From contig NZ_CAKMMW010000009.1 of the NCBI RefSeq assembly GCF_927798215.1, positions 124,001 to 188,000 of the forward strand: a stretch of 64,000 nt of DNA, written 5' to 3'. Shown in pieces: positions 1 through 8,406 of this stretch. The notes under the pieces are model-generated. The model made no database searches. It saw only the letters and a program-made list of their open reading frames with translations, and was not told where the DNA came from. A program made the translations under genes and the position numbers. Position 1 is the stretch's first letter. Each line of letters starts with the position of its first letter. The DNA comes from Paenibacillus_E allorhizoplanae. GTDB lineage: Bacteria > Bacillota > Bacilli > Paenibacillales > NBRC-103111.

Positions 1-121
1 AAGTCAACAGAGCAATACTTTCTGGATAATTCAGCTTTAAGCCCCTGGCAAGCCTTCGTCTAGCTAAGTCAGCAGCTACGGTAATGAGTAACTTCTCTTT
101 CTCTCTTTCCGTTAAATGCAC
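1..121 (-). CDS. ureA: Urease gamma subunit, 5' part only
   Basis: Reading the minus strand from a GTG at 121 gives 40 codons beginning MHLTEREKEKLL and containing RRLARGLKLNYPESIALLT. This is the N-terminus of the urease gamma subunit, which with UreB and UreC forms the nickel enzyme that hydrolyses urea to ammonia and carbonic acid in the cytoplasm. A good ribosome site (AGAGGTGAG, about 126-134) precedes the GTG. The gene leaves the window at position 1, so the rest of the urease operon should lie to the left. It diverges from the urea importer urtABCDE, with two GlnR/TnrA boxes between, so import and hydrolysis are probably co-regulated by nitrogen status. Confidence 0.9.
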   Translation of the reverse strand, partial: MHLTEREKEKLLITVAADLARRRLARGLKLNYPESIALLT

Positions 122-203
122 GTTTCTCACCTCTTCTAAATCCGAATAATGGCAATCCTTTACACTCATTATATTCGTGTATTTCACGATTGTAAATCTT
201 TAA

Positions 204-220
204 TGTTATGTATATTGACA
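204..220. promoter_or_regulatory. GlnR/TnrA box 1
   Basis: TGTTATGTATATTGACA fits the Bacillus GlnR/TnrA consensus TGTNAN7TNACA at every fixed position. It lies in the 283-bp divergent region between ureA and urtA, nearer ureA. TnrA activates and GlnR represses nitrogen genes in B. subtilis; which protein acts here is inference. Confidence 0.85.
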
Positions 221-318
221 TAAATACCGTATTCCTTGAACAAATATTTCGTTTTCATGTGATTTTTACAAGTATTTCACGTAGATTTGTGCATTTTCAC
301 CAAATAATATTTAATTAG

Positions 319-335
319 TGTCATGTATGTTGACA
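319..335. promoter_or_regulatory. GlnR/TnrA box 2
   Basis: TGTCATGTATGTTGACA is a second exact match to TGTNAN7TNACA. It is 70 bp upstream of the urtA start and 115 bp centre to centre from box 1. The rest of the 122-404 interval is AT-rich with no other recognisable gene. Confidence 0.85.
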
Positions 336-404
336 TTAACTTGTATCGCCATTTATCATAAGCCATGTAATCCAAATCTTGTAAGGCAAGGGAGTGGGAC
401 GTGA

Positions 405-1652
405 ATGAGAGAGATAAGAAACAAAGGTAAGCTTACAGTTGCACTAAGTATGGCTTTGATGTTAGTAGCGGCCGGCTGTGCGAAGACAGAATCTACCACC
501 TCTACGACGACTGCACCTGTGGCTTCAACATCTGGCGATACCGTACCAGTGGGAATTCTTCACTCACTAACAGGTACAATGTCCATCAGTGAGGTATCTG
601 TTCGAGATGCTGAGCTCATGGCGATTGATGAAATTAATGCAGCTGGGGGACTATTGGGCAAAAAGATTAAACCCGTGATCGAAGATGGGGCATCGGATTG
701 GCCAACTTTTGCAGAGAAGACAAAGAAGCTCCTGCAAAAAGACAGCGTAGTAACAATTTTCGGTTGTTGGACATCGGCTAGCCGTAAAGCAGTACTACCG
801 GTTGTCGAGCAAAACAAAGGATTGCTGTGGTACCCGGTACAGTATGAAGGTGTAGAATCCTCACCTAACATCTTCTACATCGGCGCAACAACGAACCAAC
901 AAATCATCCCTGCAGTAACATGGCTTCTGCAAAATAAAGGCAAGAAATTCTTCCTCCTTGGTTCCGACTACGTCTTCCCTAGAACAGCCAATAAAATTAT
1001 TAAAGAGCAGTTGAAAGCCGATGGCGGAACACTGGTTGCTGAAGAATACACACCGCTTGGACACACGGACTACAATACAATCATTAGTAAGATTAAAAAG
1101 GAAAAACCAGACGTTGTCTTCAACACATTGAACGGCGATAGTAACGTTGCTTTCTTTAAGCAGCTGAAAGATGCTGGAATTTCGGCTAAGGATTTAACTA
1201 CTATGTCCGTGAGTATTGCCGAAGAAGAAGTCCGTGGTATCGGTGCTTCCGTACTCGATGGTCACTACACAGCATGGAACTACTATCAAACAACAGATAC
1301 ACCTGAAAACAAAAAGTTCGTTGAGGCTTACAAAGCCAAATACGGTAAGGACCGCGTAACGGATGATCCCATTGAAGCAGGGTACACGGCTGTGTATCTG
1401 TGGGCTGAAGCTGTGAAAAAAGCAGGTTCCTTTGATGTAGAGAAAGTAAAAGCAGCAGCCAAAGGAATCGAGTGGAATTCACCTGAAGGTAAAGTCACCA
1501 TTGATGGTGAGAATCAACATATTTACAAAACAGCACGTATCGGCCAAATTACAGCAGATGGCCAAATCAAAGAAATTTGGAATTCTGGTAAAGCACTCAA
1601 ACCGGATCCATTCCTCAAAACATACCCTTGGGGCGCAGAAGTAACGAAATAA
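405..1652 (+). CDS. urtA: Urea ABC transporter substrate-binding lipoprotein UrtA
   Basis: The 415-aa product captures urea outside the membrane and delivers it to UrtBC. A lipoprotein signal is clear: a basic start, a hydrophobic stretch and lipobox VAAGC with the acylated Cys at residue 25, followed by a Ser/Thr linker. The mature part (TVPVGILHSLTGTMSISE onward) is the branched-chain amino acid-type type-I binding fold typical of UrtA, with SDYVFPRTAN and the C-terminal KTARIGQI region. The ATG at 405 is preceded by GGGAGTGGG, and an in-frame stop directly upstream excludes a longer form. It is first in urtABCDE and divergent from urease. A hairpin after the stop probably lets urtA be made in excess over the membrane parts, as is usual for binding proteins. 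Confidence 0.95.
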   Translation: MREIRNKGKLTVALSMALMLVAAGCAKTESTTSTTTAPVASTSGDTVPVGILHSLTGTMSISEVSVRDAELMAIDEINAAGGLLGKKIKPVIEDGASDWPTFAEKTKKLLQKDSVVTIFGCWTSASRKAVLPVVEQNKGLLWYPVQYEGVESSPNIFYIGATTNQQIIPAVTWLLQNKGKKFFLLGSDYVFPRTANKIIKEQLKADGGTLVAEEYTPLGHTDYNTIISKIKKEKPDVVFNTLNGDSNVAFFKQLKDAGISAKDLTTMSVSIAEEEVRGIGASVLDGHYTAWNYYQTTDTPENKKFVEAYKAKYGKDRVTDDPIEAGYTAVYLWAEAVKKAGSFDVEKVKAAAKGIEWNSPEGKVTIDGENQHIYKTARIGQITADGQIKEIWNSGKALKPDPFLKTYPWGAEVTK

Positions 1653-1676
1653 TCCTTACAAGTTAGTACTCAGAAA

Positions 1677-1712
1677 CCAGGACTGCCTAACTGCAGTCCT
1701 GGATTTCATCAT
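1677..1712 (+). terminator. Stem-loop between urtA and urtB
   Basis: CCAGGACTG (1677-1685) pairs perfectly with CAGTCCTGG (1694-1702), followed by a weakly T-rich tract. The weak tract suggests partial termination or mRNA stabilisation rather than a full stop. Confidence 0.7.
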
Positions 1713-1743
1713 TTTACTCCGGTTTCAGAGAGGAGAAGTCGCT

Positions 1744-2649
1744 ATGAGTTTGCTACTGCTTCAAATATTTAACGGACTCAGCTTAAGCTCCATTCTGCTT
1801 TTGATCGCAATCGGTCTCGCCATTACCTTCGGTCTCATGAACGTTATGAATATGGCGCACGGCGAATTTATTATGATTGGTGCTTATATGGCCTACCTCG
1901 TACAGAAATGGTTTCAATCGTATATGCCCGCTTCTGCATTCGGCTGGTATTTCGTCGTTTCACTCGGCGTTGCCTTTGTCGTTGCCTTCGCCATAGGCTG
2001 GCTGCTCGAAGTTGTGCTCATTCGCTTCATGTACGGAAGACCGTTGGATAGCCTACTCGCTACCTGGGGCGTCTCCCTTGCCTTACAGCAAATTGCGCGA
2101 TCCATCTTCGGGGCTCCCAACGTCGCAGTGAAAGCACCGCAATGGCTAGAAGGCGGATGGCATGTAACGGCAGACTTAATTCTTCCTTATAAGAGACTGT
2201 TTATCATTGGGCTTGTGGCATTATGCATCTTGATTATCTATCTGTATCTCTATCACTCTGCTGGCGGAAGACGCATGAGAGCGGTTATGCAAAATCGCCA
2301 AATGGCTTCATGTTTAGGAATATCTACCCGTAGAGTTGATGCCCAATCCTTCGCTTTTGGCTCCGCTATGGCAGGTATCGCCGGTTGTGCCCTATCTTTA
2401 CTTGGACCGATCGGGCCCACAATTGGGACCTATTATATTGTAGATGCCTTCATGGTCGTCGTACTTGGCGGAATCGGCAAGCTAATCGGCACCGTAGCTG
2501 GAGCACTCGGAATCGGCGTTTTCAATACGGCTTTGGAGTATACAACCAGCGCTACACTCGGTAAAGTACTTGTGTTTACACTGATCATCGCCTTCCTACA
2601 ATGGAAACCAATGGGACTTGTAACGATGCGTTCGAGATCCTTAGATTGA
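1744..2649 (+). CDS. urtB: Urea ABC transporter permease UrtB
   Basis: A 301-aa, very hydrophobic protein of the LivH-type permease family. It contains GLMNVMNMAHGEFIMIGAYM near residue 30 and VVLGGIGKLIGTVAGAL near the C-terminus, both typical of this class. With UrtC it forms the urea channel in the cytoplasmic membrane. The start at 1744 follows an AGAGGAGAAG site at good distance. The gene lies 91 bp after urtA and 22 bp before urtC in one operon. LivH-type permeases serve branched amino acids as well; the UrtA, UrtD and urease context assigns it to urea. Confidence 0.93.
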   Translation: MSLLLLQIFNGLSLSSILLLIAIGLAITFGLMNVMNMAHGEFIMIGAYMAYLVQKWFQSYMPASAFGWYFVVSLGVAFVVAFAIGWLLEVVLIRFMYGRPLDSLLATWGVSLALQQIARSIFGAPNVAVKAPQWLEGGWHVTADLILPYKRLFIIGLVALCILIIYLYLYHSAGGRRMRAVMQNRQMASCLGISTRRVDAQSFAFGSAMAGIAGCALSLLGPIGPTIGTYYIVDAFMVVVLGGIGKLIGTVAGALGIGVFNTALEYTTSATLGKVLVFTLIIAFLQWKPMGLVTMRSRSLD

Positions 2650-2671
2650 AGAAAGGATGTGACTACCATCT

Positions 2672-3760
2672 ATGCTTTTTGCCAAACAATCTAAGCTCAA
2701 ACTAACCATCTATGGGATCTGCCTACTACTCATCGCGCTTGCCCCCCTATTCTTGTCTGACTTTCGTTTATCCTTACTCGGCAAATTCCTGGCTTATGCC
2801 ATTATCGCGATCGGAATTGATTTAATCTGGGGATATACCGGCATTTTGAGCCTTGGTCATGGCGTATATTTCGGTCTCGGCGCTTATTGTATGGCTATGC
2901 ATCTGAAGCTGGCTTCCACGCCAAATCAATTGCCTGATTTCATGTCCTGGAGTGGTGTCAAAAGCTTGCCGTGGTTCTGGGTTCCGTTCCACAGTGCCGC
3001 GGCTGCGTTCCTACTGGCGCTCATTGTACCGATGATCGTCGCCTTCATCCTTGGATATTTCACGTTCCGCAATCGGATCAAAGGCGCATTCTTCTCCATT
3101 TTATCCCAAGCCTTAGTCATCATTACGGTGACGCTCTTCGTTGGGCAGCAAGGTTACACAGGCGGGACGAATGGTTTGACGAATTTCACGACCTTTCTCG
3201 GTCTGAATCTACAGTCACAATCAACAAAGCTGTTGTTTTTCTATCTCACCTTAGCTGTCGTACTCGTCGTGTTGATCCTTAGCACGATGCTAGTGACTAG
3301 CAGACTTGGCAACATTCTCACAGCCATACGTGATGGTGAGAACCGGGTGCGTTTCATTGGCTATAATCCCGTTACGTATAAGGTATTCATCTACTGCCTC
3401 TCCGCGGGGTTAGCTGGGCTTGCCGGCGTGCTCTTCGTACTTCAAGAAGGGATTATCTCCCCAGCGCAAATGGGTATCGTGCCATCTATTGAAATGGTGC
3501 TATGGGTAGCCATTGGCGGTCGTTCAACAATTGGCGGCGCTGTCCTTGGAGCATTAGTTACGAATGCAGCTAAAACAACCTTTAGCGAAGCTTATCCGGC
3601 TTGGTGGCCCATCATGCTTGGTGCCATGTTCATCGTCGTTGTTCTATTACTGCCCAAAGGAATCGTTGGCACATTGACCCACTATTTCTCCAATTGGAAA
3701 AGAAACAGAAACCAGCATCCGAAGCAAATCTCTACATCGCAAGAAGTCATAGAAACATAA
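2672..3760 (+). CDS. urtC: Urea ABC transporter permease UrtC
   Basis: A 362-aa LivM-type inner-membrane permease. It has many hydrophobic helices, the motif GYTGILSLGHGVYFGLGAYCM near residue 55 that is characteristic of UrtC, and a late GLAGVLFVLQEG/VAIGGRSTIGGAVLGA region. It partners UrtB. An upstream in-frame stop fixes the ATG at 2672. The ribosome site (GAAAGGA) is somewhat far away, so coupling to urtB translation may help. The short charged tail after residue 340 is cytoplasmic. Confidence 0.93.
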   Translation: MLFAKQSKLKLTIYGICLLLIALAPLFLSDFRLSLLGKFLAYAIIAIGIDLIWGYTGILSLGHGVYFGLGAYCMAMHLKLASTPNQLPDFMSWSGVKSLPWFWVPFHSAAAAFLLALIVPMIVAFILGYFTFRNRIKGAFFSILSQALVIITVTLFVGQQGYTGGTNGLTNFTTFLGLNLQSQSTKLLFFYLTLAVVLVVLILSTMLVTSRLGNILTAIRDGENRVRFIGYNPVTYKVFIYCLSAGLAGLAGVLFVLQEGIISPAQMGIVPSIEMVLWVAIGGRSTIGGAVLGALVTNAAKTTFSEAYPAWWPIMLGAMFIVVVLLLPKGIVGTLTHYFSNWKRNRNQHPKQISTSQEVIET

Positions 3761-3793
3761 CCACTTATGCAAACCGGAAAGGGGAACATTTCA

Positions 3794-4585
3794 ATGCTAG
3801 GACAATTAGCGAAACAACAACCGACAACTGACGAGACAATCCTGAGCGTCAAGGGACTTGAGGTGAACTTCGACGGTTTCAAAGCCTTGCGAAATCTAGA
3901 TTTCTCGTTAAAACAAGGAGAACTCCGCTTCCTTATCGGTCCTAATGGTGCAGGCAAAACTACGCTGCTTGATGTCATTTGCGGCAAAGTAAAGCCATCC
4001 CAAGGCCACGTCTTATTCAAGGATTCGATTGATCTCACCAAGCACCAAGAGCACCAAATTGCCCAGCTTGGGATTGGACGCAAATTCCAGGCGCCTACCG
4101 TTTTCTCAACTTTGACAGTGTTTGAAAATTTGGCGCTATCCATGAAACAGCAGCGCGGCCTTCTCAGCGCGCTTTGGGCCAAAACCACAAGTGAACAAAG
4201 AGAACGACTTCACCTCAGACTTGATATGATCGGTCTACAAACTAAAGCCAAAGAACGTGCAGGCTCCCTCTCCCATGGGGAGAAGCAGTGGCTTGAAATC
4301 GGCATGCTGCTCATGCAAGAGCCTGATCTCTTGCTGCTTGATGAGCCCGCTGCTGGCATGACGGATAGTGAAACAGAGAAGACAGGGGAGCTGCTCCATG
4401 AAATTGCAGCGAATCAAACTATTATCGTCGTTGAGCACGACATGGCTTTCGTACGCCAATTCGCTAGAATGGTAACGGTTCTCCATGAAGGAACTGTTCT
4501 GCGCGAAGGCACCATGCAAGAGATTCAGAATGACGATAAAGTGGCGGAAGTCTATCTCGGAAGGAGAGTTGAACGCGGTGCTTAA
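3794..4585 (+). CDS. urtD: Urea ABC transporter ATP-binding protein UrtD
   Basis: A 263-aa ABC ATPase of the LivG type that drives urea import. Walker A is GPNGAGKTT (residues 49-57 from this start), followed by a Q-loop region (GRKFQAPTVF), the signature LSHGEKQ and Walker B LLLLDEPAAG with a downstream switch His (VEHD). The Q-loop GRKFQxPTVF and LSHGEKQWLEI are typical of UrtD. I chose the ATG at 3794 because GAAAGGGG lies nine bases upstream; an in-frame ATG at 3767 has no such site. The end overlaps urtE by eight bases, so the two ATPases are probably translationally coupled. Confidence 0.93.
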   Translation: MLGQLAKQQPTTDETILSVKGLEVNFDGFKALRNLDFSLKQGELRFLIGPNGAGKTTLLDVICGKVKPSQGHVLFKDSIDLTKHQEHQIAQLGIGRKFQAPTVFSTLTVFENLALSMKQQRGLLSALWAKTTSEQRERLHLRLDMIGLQTKAKERAGSLSHGEKQWLEIGMLLMQEPDLLLLDEPAAGMTDSETEKTGELLHEIAANQTIIVVEHDMAFVRQFARMVTVLHEGTVLREGTMQEIQNDDKVAEVYLGRRVERGA

Positions 4586-5273
4586 ACTACAAGGTATAGA
4601 GTCCGGCTATGGCGAAAGTATGGTCATCCGTAACGTCAACCTCGAAGTAAGACCTGGTCAGATCGTTTGTCTAATGGGGCGCAATGGGGTTGGAAAATCA
4701 ACATTAATGAAAAGCATTATGGGACTCATTAAGCCCCGATCAGGTTCCATTCAGTACTCAGATACAGACATCACTTCATCTTCACCAGATCGCCGTGCCA
4801 AGTCAGGCATTGGCTATGTACCACAGGGCAGGGAAATATTTCCCCAGCTATCTGTCGAAGAGAATCTTTTATTAGGCTTAGAAGCCTCATCGGATCGTCG
4901 CAAGAAATTACCCGATTCAATCTTTGATACGTTTCCTGTACTTCGACAAATGCTCCATCGCAAAGGAGGGGATCTCAGCGGCGGTCAGCAGCAGCAATTA
5001 GCTATCGCACGGGCATTGGCTCCTGGACCTAAACTGTTACTCCTAGATGAACCTATGGAGGGGATACAGCCATCTATCGTCATGGAGATTGAGGCGATTA
5101 TTGAAACGATTAAGCGCAATCGCGAGATTGCCGTTCTATTGGTAGAACAAAGCTTAGAATTCGCTACAAGCATCGCTGATTACTACTATGTACTTGACCG
5201 CGGCACCATTGCTGCCGAAGGGAAAGCAGAGCATCTGAGCGAAGATCTTGTCCGGAAGCATTTGACGGTATGA
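4578..5273 (+). CDS. urtE: Urea ABC transporter ATP-binding protein UrtE
   Basis: The second ABC ATPase (LivF type, 231 aa) of the urea importer. Walker A GRNGVGKST, signature LSGGQQQQLAIARAL and Walker B LLLLDEPMEGIQP are all present. The start is a GTG at 4578 inside the end of urtD, preceded by AAGGAGAG at 4561-4568. This gives the usual UrtE length, and the longer open frame upstream has no ribosome site. It closes the urtABCDE operon and is followed by a strong hairpin. Confidence 0.92.
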   Translation: MLKLQGIESGYGESMVIRNVNLEVRPGQIVCLMGRNGVGKSTLMKSIMGLIKPRSGSIQYSDTDITSSSPDRRAKSGIGYVPQGREIFPQLSVEENLLLGLEASSDRRKKLPDSIFDTFPVLRQMLHRKGGDLSGGQQQQLAIARALAPGPKLLLLDEPMEGIQPSIVMEIEAIIETIKRNREIAVLLVEQSLEFATSIADYYYVLDRGTIAAEGKAEHLSEDLVRKHLTV

Positions 5274-5304
5274 TCGTTCTCATCCTTACTCCCCCTAACC
5301 GAAT

Positions 5305-5361
5305 GAAGCTGACTAACTTGACCTAAAGATTGATGGTTCAAGTAAAGATCAGCTTCTTTTC
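5305..5361 (+). terminator. Terminator of urtABCDE
   Basis: GAAGCTGA (5305-5312) pairs with TCAGCTTC (5349-5356), and an inner ACTTGACC pairs with GGTTCAAGT. A run of T follows. Confidence 0.75.
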
Positions 5362-5491
5362 TCTGTTTAAAAATAAGTTAAAACTGGACGTCACAAAATG
5401 GATAGGATAACATGTCATATAGATAGGATCGATTATTGCGGGAAGGCATATCGAGCACCTAGCCTTTTAAAGGAAAAGGAGGGGAACCTGT

Positions 5492-6181
5492 ATGTCCAAA
5501 ATTTTAATCATCGAAGACGATTTAAGTATCGGTGAAATGATGTCCATTTACTTATACGAAGATGGCTATGAAGTGAAACGAGCAGAGAACGGCCGACAAG
5601 GCGAGGTCTTATTCCGGGATTTTCAACCTGATATGATTATTCTTGATCTTATGCTGCCTGATATGGATGGGATTCAGCTGTGTACAACAATTCGTCAGAC
5701 TTCATCCATACCGATCTTGATGGTATCCGCCAAGAACGAAGTTTCGGATCGTGTGAAGGGCCTTCAAACAGGTGCTGATGACTATTTATGCAAACCTTTT
5801 TCGATGAGAGAGCTATCAGCCAGAATACAAGCCTTATTTCGACGTTCCAACGCCTACCCTTCACTAGCCCAATCGCCATCTGACGTGCTTGATCCCCTAG
5901 GGATCCACTTGGATTTGGAAAAGCGCTGCCTATATGTTAACGGCAGGAATATCGAGACAACCTTCTCCGAATACGAAATTATGAAGCTTTTCTGGCAAAA
6001 TCAAGGCAGGGTTTACAGTCGAGAAGAATTGTTAAATCGTGTTCGCGGCTTTGATTCCCAGGTAACTGAGCGTGCAATCGATGTACATATCGCCAACCTT
6101 CGCAAAAAAATCGAGGATGATCCTAAAGAACCCAAGCACGTCAAGACGGTGTGGGGTGTCGGTTATAAATTTCTACTTTGA
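5492..6181 (+). CDS. OmpR/PhoB-type response regulator, orphan
   Basis: A 229-aa two-domain regulator. The receiver domain (1-120) has the acidic pocket EDD at 8-10, phosphoacceptor Asp52 in LDLMLPDMDG, and the conserved Lys in DYLCKPF. The C-terminal winged helix (about 135-229) includes TFSEYEIMKLFW, RAIDVHIANLRKKI and VWGVGYKF, typical of OmpR-family DNA binding. The ATG follows AAAGGAGGGGAA. A terminator follows at once and no histidine kinase is adjacent, so its partner must be encoded elsewhere. Its targets cannot be told from sequence; proximity to urea uptake could be chance. Confidence 0.9.
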   Translation: MSKILIIEDDLSIGEMMSIYLYEDGYEVKRAENGRQGEVLFRDFQPDMIILDLMLPDMDGIQLCTTIRQTSSIPILMVSAKNEVSDRVKGLQTGADDYLCKPFSMRELSARIQALFRRSNAYPSLAQSPSDVLDPLGIHLDLEKRCLYVNGRNIETTFSEYEIMKLFWQNQGRVYSREELLNRVRGFDSQVTERAIDVHIANLRKKIEDDPKEPKHVKTVWGVGYKFLL

Positions 6182-6182
6182 C

Positions 6183-6210
6183 AAAGCTCCTTCGGGAGCT
6201 TTTTTGTTTT
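6183..6210 (+). terminator. Terminator after response regulator
   Basis: AAAGCTCC-TTCG-GGAGCTTT directly after the stop codon, followed by TTTTGTTTT. It is a stable tetraloop hairpin. Confidence 0.9.
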
Positions 6211-6345
6211 ATAAAATGCCCACAAATTCGTCACCAATTAGGCAGAAGCACAATATGATGATTATGGAAAATGACCTTTTCGATCGTTCAAACACATTTA
6301 TGAAGAAAGCTTTCGTATGGAAAGCTCAAGGAGGAAATTATCATC

Positions 6346-6798
6346 ATGTTGAATAACCCCTACAAAATAGGTAATCAAGCAATGCCGCAAATGCAATATG
6401 GTAATCCGTATCCAGCTTACCCCGTTCCAACTTCAATTACCAATAAAGTTGTTCCCCAAACACCAGCCGGATCTGTCCTCACTCCACCAGGAAGTGGTTT
6501 ACAAACAGGCGTGAACGTACCGGGACTTCCACCAATTGAAGAATCGTATATCGAAAATATTCTTCGTTTGAACCTTGGTAAAATGGCAACCATCTATATG
6601 ACATATGAAAACAACTCCGAGTGGAACGCCAAAATTTTCAAAGGAAGATTAGAAGCCGCAGGAAGAGATCATATCATTATCAGTGATCCTGTTACTGGCA
6701 TGCGTTTCCTATTGCTTATGGTGAATTTGGATTACATTACATTTGATGAAGAACTCAATTACACCTACCCCTTCCGGGGCGGAGTACTCTCTAGATAA
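6346..6798 (+). CDS. gerQ: Spore coat protein GerQ
   Basis: A 150-aa protein. The first ~60 residues are rich in Asn, Pro, Tyr and Gln. The conserved C-terminal domain contains ESYIENILRLNLGK, YMTYENNSEWNAK, AAGRDHIIISD and LLLMVNLDYITFDEE, the hallmark of GerQ. In B. subtilis GerQ is an inner-coat protein cross-linked by transglutaminase Tgl and needed to localise the cortex hydrolase CwlJ. A strong AAGGAGGAAA site precedes the ATG. cwlJ, the usual neighbour in Bacillus, is not next to it here. A terminator shared with the convergent gene follows. Confidence 0.93.
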   Translation: MLNNPYKIGNQAMPQMQYGNPYPAYPVPTSITNKVVPQTPAGSVLTPPGSGLQTGVNVPGLPPIEESYIENILRLNLGKMATIYMTYENNSEWNAKIFKGRLEAAGRDHIIISDPVTGMRFLLLMVNLDYITFDEELNYTYPFRGGVLSR

Positions 6799-6819
6799 TA
6801 ACTGAATCGCATACGAAAG

Positions 6820-6856
6820 CCGTTGCTCGAATAGAGAGCAGCGGTTTTTTTGTTTT
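6820..6856. terminator. Terminator between gerQ and the convergent gene
   Basis: CCGTTGCTC (6820-6828) pairs with GAGCAGCGG (6836-6844), with a T-run to the right. It mainly serves gerQ. Confidence 0.85.
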
Positions 6857-7154
6857 AAGAATACGTAGCTGGCGAGAAATGCCACATGTGCAGTTTTGGG
6901 ATGCCGCCTTTGATCCATTGCTCCCAATCGCCATGCTGCCCATCACGCAATCGTTCAACGTTCAATCGTTCCTCCTTCATGCTCAGGTAGTCTTCATACG
7001 TTACATCATGCCAAATTTCTACATAAAGTCCTTCTTGATCGGTCCCCTCCAATAGCTCCAAACGCCCTTCCCGCAGCTGTTGTCCTTGCATATAGATGAG
7101 AAAAGAAGCTCGAAATTCCGGTTTTATGGCATACTCTACAAAAACTTTAGACAT
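6855..7154 (-). CDS. Conserved hypothetical protein, possible alpha/beta-barrel
   Basis: A 99-aa protein starting MSKVFVEYAI. I chose the ATG at 7154 because AGAAGGAGA sits just upstream; the longer open frame to 7250 has no ribosome site. The chain is small, soluble and rich in Glu, Arg and Trp, with alternating strand and helix-like stretches (VFVEYAIKP ... LYVEIWHDVTYEDYLSMKEERL). This resembles small dimeric ferredoxin-like proteins, but I do not recognise a named family. It is convergent with gerQ and divergent from the yfhP homologue. Confidence 0.75.
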   Translation of the reverse strand: MSKVFVEYAIKPEFRASFLIYMQGQQLREGRLELLEGTDQEGLYVEIWHDVTYEDYLSMKEERLNVERLRDGQHGDWEQWIKGGIPKLHMWHFSPATYS

Positions 7155-7279
7155 TTTTAGATCTCCTTCTGATTTATTTTTTGCTCTAAAATGGTAAACT
7201 AAGAGCAAGATGTAAATTTGACCCCTCAGCTTAGATACAGAACAAACCATGTGTACAGAACACTTAGGAGGATAACCAG

Positions 7280-8263
7280 TTGGATACAGGCACTCATCTC
7301 GTCATTGGCTTAGGATTAGCAGGGCTCTCACAAATCGATCCTAGTATTTCCGCAAATACGGCAGCAACAACTGCTGTTTTCATTGGAACTGTCGTTGGCT
7401 CTCAGATTCCCGATATTGATGGACTGCTACGATTCAAGGGCAATGCCCTCTATATTCGCAATCATCGTGGTCGCTCACATTCATTGCCCGCCCTTCCCTT
7501 GTGGACGTTGTTGATTACTGGTGCTCTTGCGCCATTTTTCCACGGCATATCCTTCCTGCATCTCGCTATGTGGATCGGTATCGCGGTTTGCGTTCATGTG
7601 TTCACCGACTGTTTCAATACTTATGGTACGCAAGCTATTCGACCTTTTTCGGAAAAATGGGTGTCATGGAACATCATTCACATCTTTGATCCTTTCATAT
7701 TCACAAGTCACATTGCCGCGATCTTCATGTGGTCCTTCCATCTAGCGAAGCCGCAGCTGATTTTCCCAACCTTATACGGCTTACTTGCGCTATATTACAT
7801 TTGGCGAACTCTGGACCATGCTATTATTGAAAAAGGGCTCTATCGCAAAGATGCGACTTATCAGCCCGGTGATAAATATACCCTTATTGTAACATTCAAC
7901 CTCTATGTCTGGAATGTTGTGAAAGAGTGCATAGACGGAACCTACCAATTAGGCGAACTCAAAAATGGCAAGCTAAAATGGCTGGACACCATCACCTGCT
8001 CTGACCACCCCGCCGTCGAGGTTTCCAAGCAGCACGAGGACATCCAAGCGCTGCTCTATTTCTCCTCTTTCACCTGTGCTGAGGTCAAAGAACATCGGTG
8101 GGGCTATGAAGTCCGATGGGCGGACGTCCGCTACCGCCATCGCAAGCAATTCCCGTTCGTCGGCGTCATTCGGATGGACCGCAATTTCCAAACGCTTGAT
8201 TCTTATGTAGGTTGGGTGAACGATACGAAGCTTGAGAAGAAGCTAAAAGTTGATCTCTATTGA
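7280..8263 (+). CDS. yfhP: YfhP-like membrane metal-dependent hydrolase (DUF457 family)
   Basis: A 327-aa protein with the family signatures THLVIG at the start, SQIPDIDGLLR near residue 45, NHRGRSHSLPALPLW near 60, and HVFTDCFNTYGTQAIRPFS near 110. The His/Asp clusters are the presumed metal site among several membrane helices. The C-terminal ~120 residues are soluble. It starts at a TTG (7280) after TTAGGAGGA. In B. subtilis yfhP is reported to influence its own and sspE-region expression; the reaction is unknown. The 3' third (about 7970-8220) is visibly more GC-rich than the rest of the gene. Confidence 0.85.
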   Translation: MDTGTHLVIGLGLAGLSQIDPSISANTAATTAVFIGTVVGSQIPDIDGLLRFKGNALYIRNHRGRSHSLPALPLWTLLITGALAPFFHGISFLHLAMWIGIAVCVHVFTDCFNTYGTQAIRPFSEKWVSWNIIHIFDPFIFTSHIAAIFMWSFHLAKPQLIFPTLYGLLALYYIWRTLDHAIIEKGLYRKDATYQPGDKYTLIVTFNLYVWNVVKECIDGTYQLGELKNGKLKWLDTITCSDHPAVEVSKQHEDIQALLYFSSFTCAEVKEHRWGYEVRWADVRYRHRKQFPFVGVIRMDRNFQTLDSYVGWVNDTKLEKKLKVDLY

Positions 8264-8301
8264 AAAGAAGCCCTTGCATAGGTTGCAGGGGCCTTCTTTT
8301 C
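8262..8301 (+). terminator. Terminator of yfhP
   Basis: GAAAAGAAG-CCCTTGCA pairs with TGCAGGGG-CCTTCTTTTC across a five-base loop, starting at the stop codon. Confidence 0.8.
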
Positions 8302-8327
8302 ATTGCTAGGCCTTATCCGGGCGCACC

Positions 8328-8366
8328 AAAAGCCCAGGAGCTATTTAGGCTCCTGGGCTTTATTAT
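8328..8366. terminator. Terminator of the minus-strand SASP gene, probably bidirectional
   Basis: AAAGCCCAGGAGC (to 8341) pairs with GCTCCTGGGCTTT (8349-8361). Read on the minus strand it follows the SASP stop by about 40 bases and ends in TTTT. Confidence 0.8.
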
Positions 8367-8406
8367 TACATAATTCGGGAAAGCTAGTACGGAGACAGGT
8401 ATCTAA

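Noticed and set aside
560..1482. Antisense frames across urtA
   Set aside because: Shadows of a well-supported coding sequence.
5492..6181. Two-component pair linked to urea uptake
   Set aside because: No histidine kinase gene is adjacent and terminators isolate the regulator on both sides.
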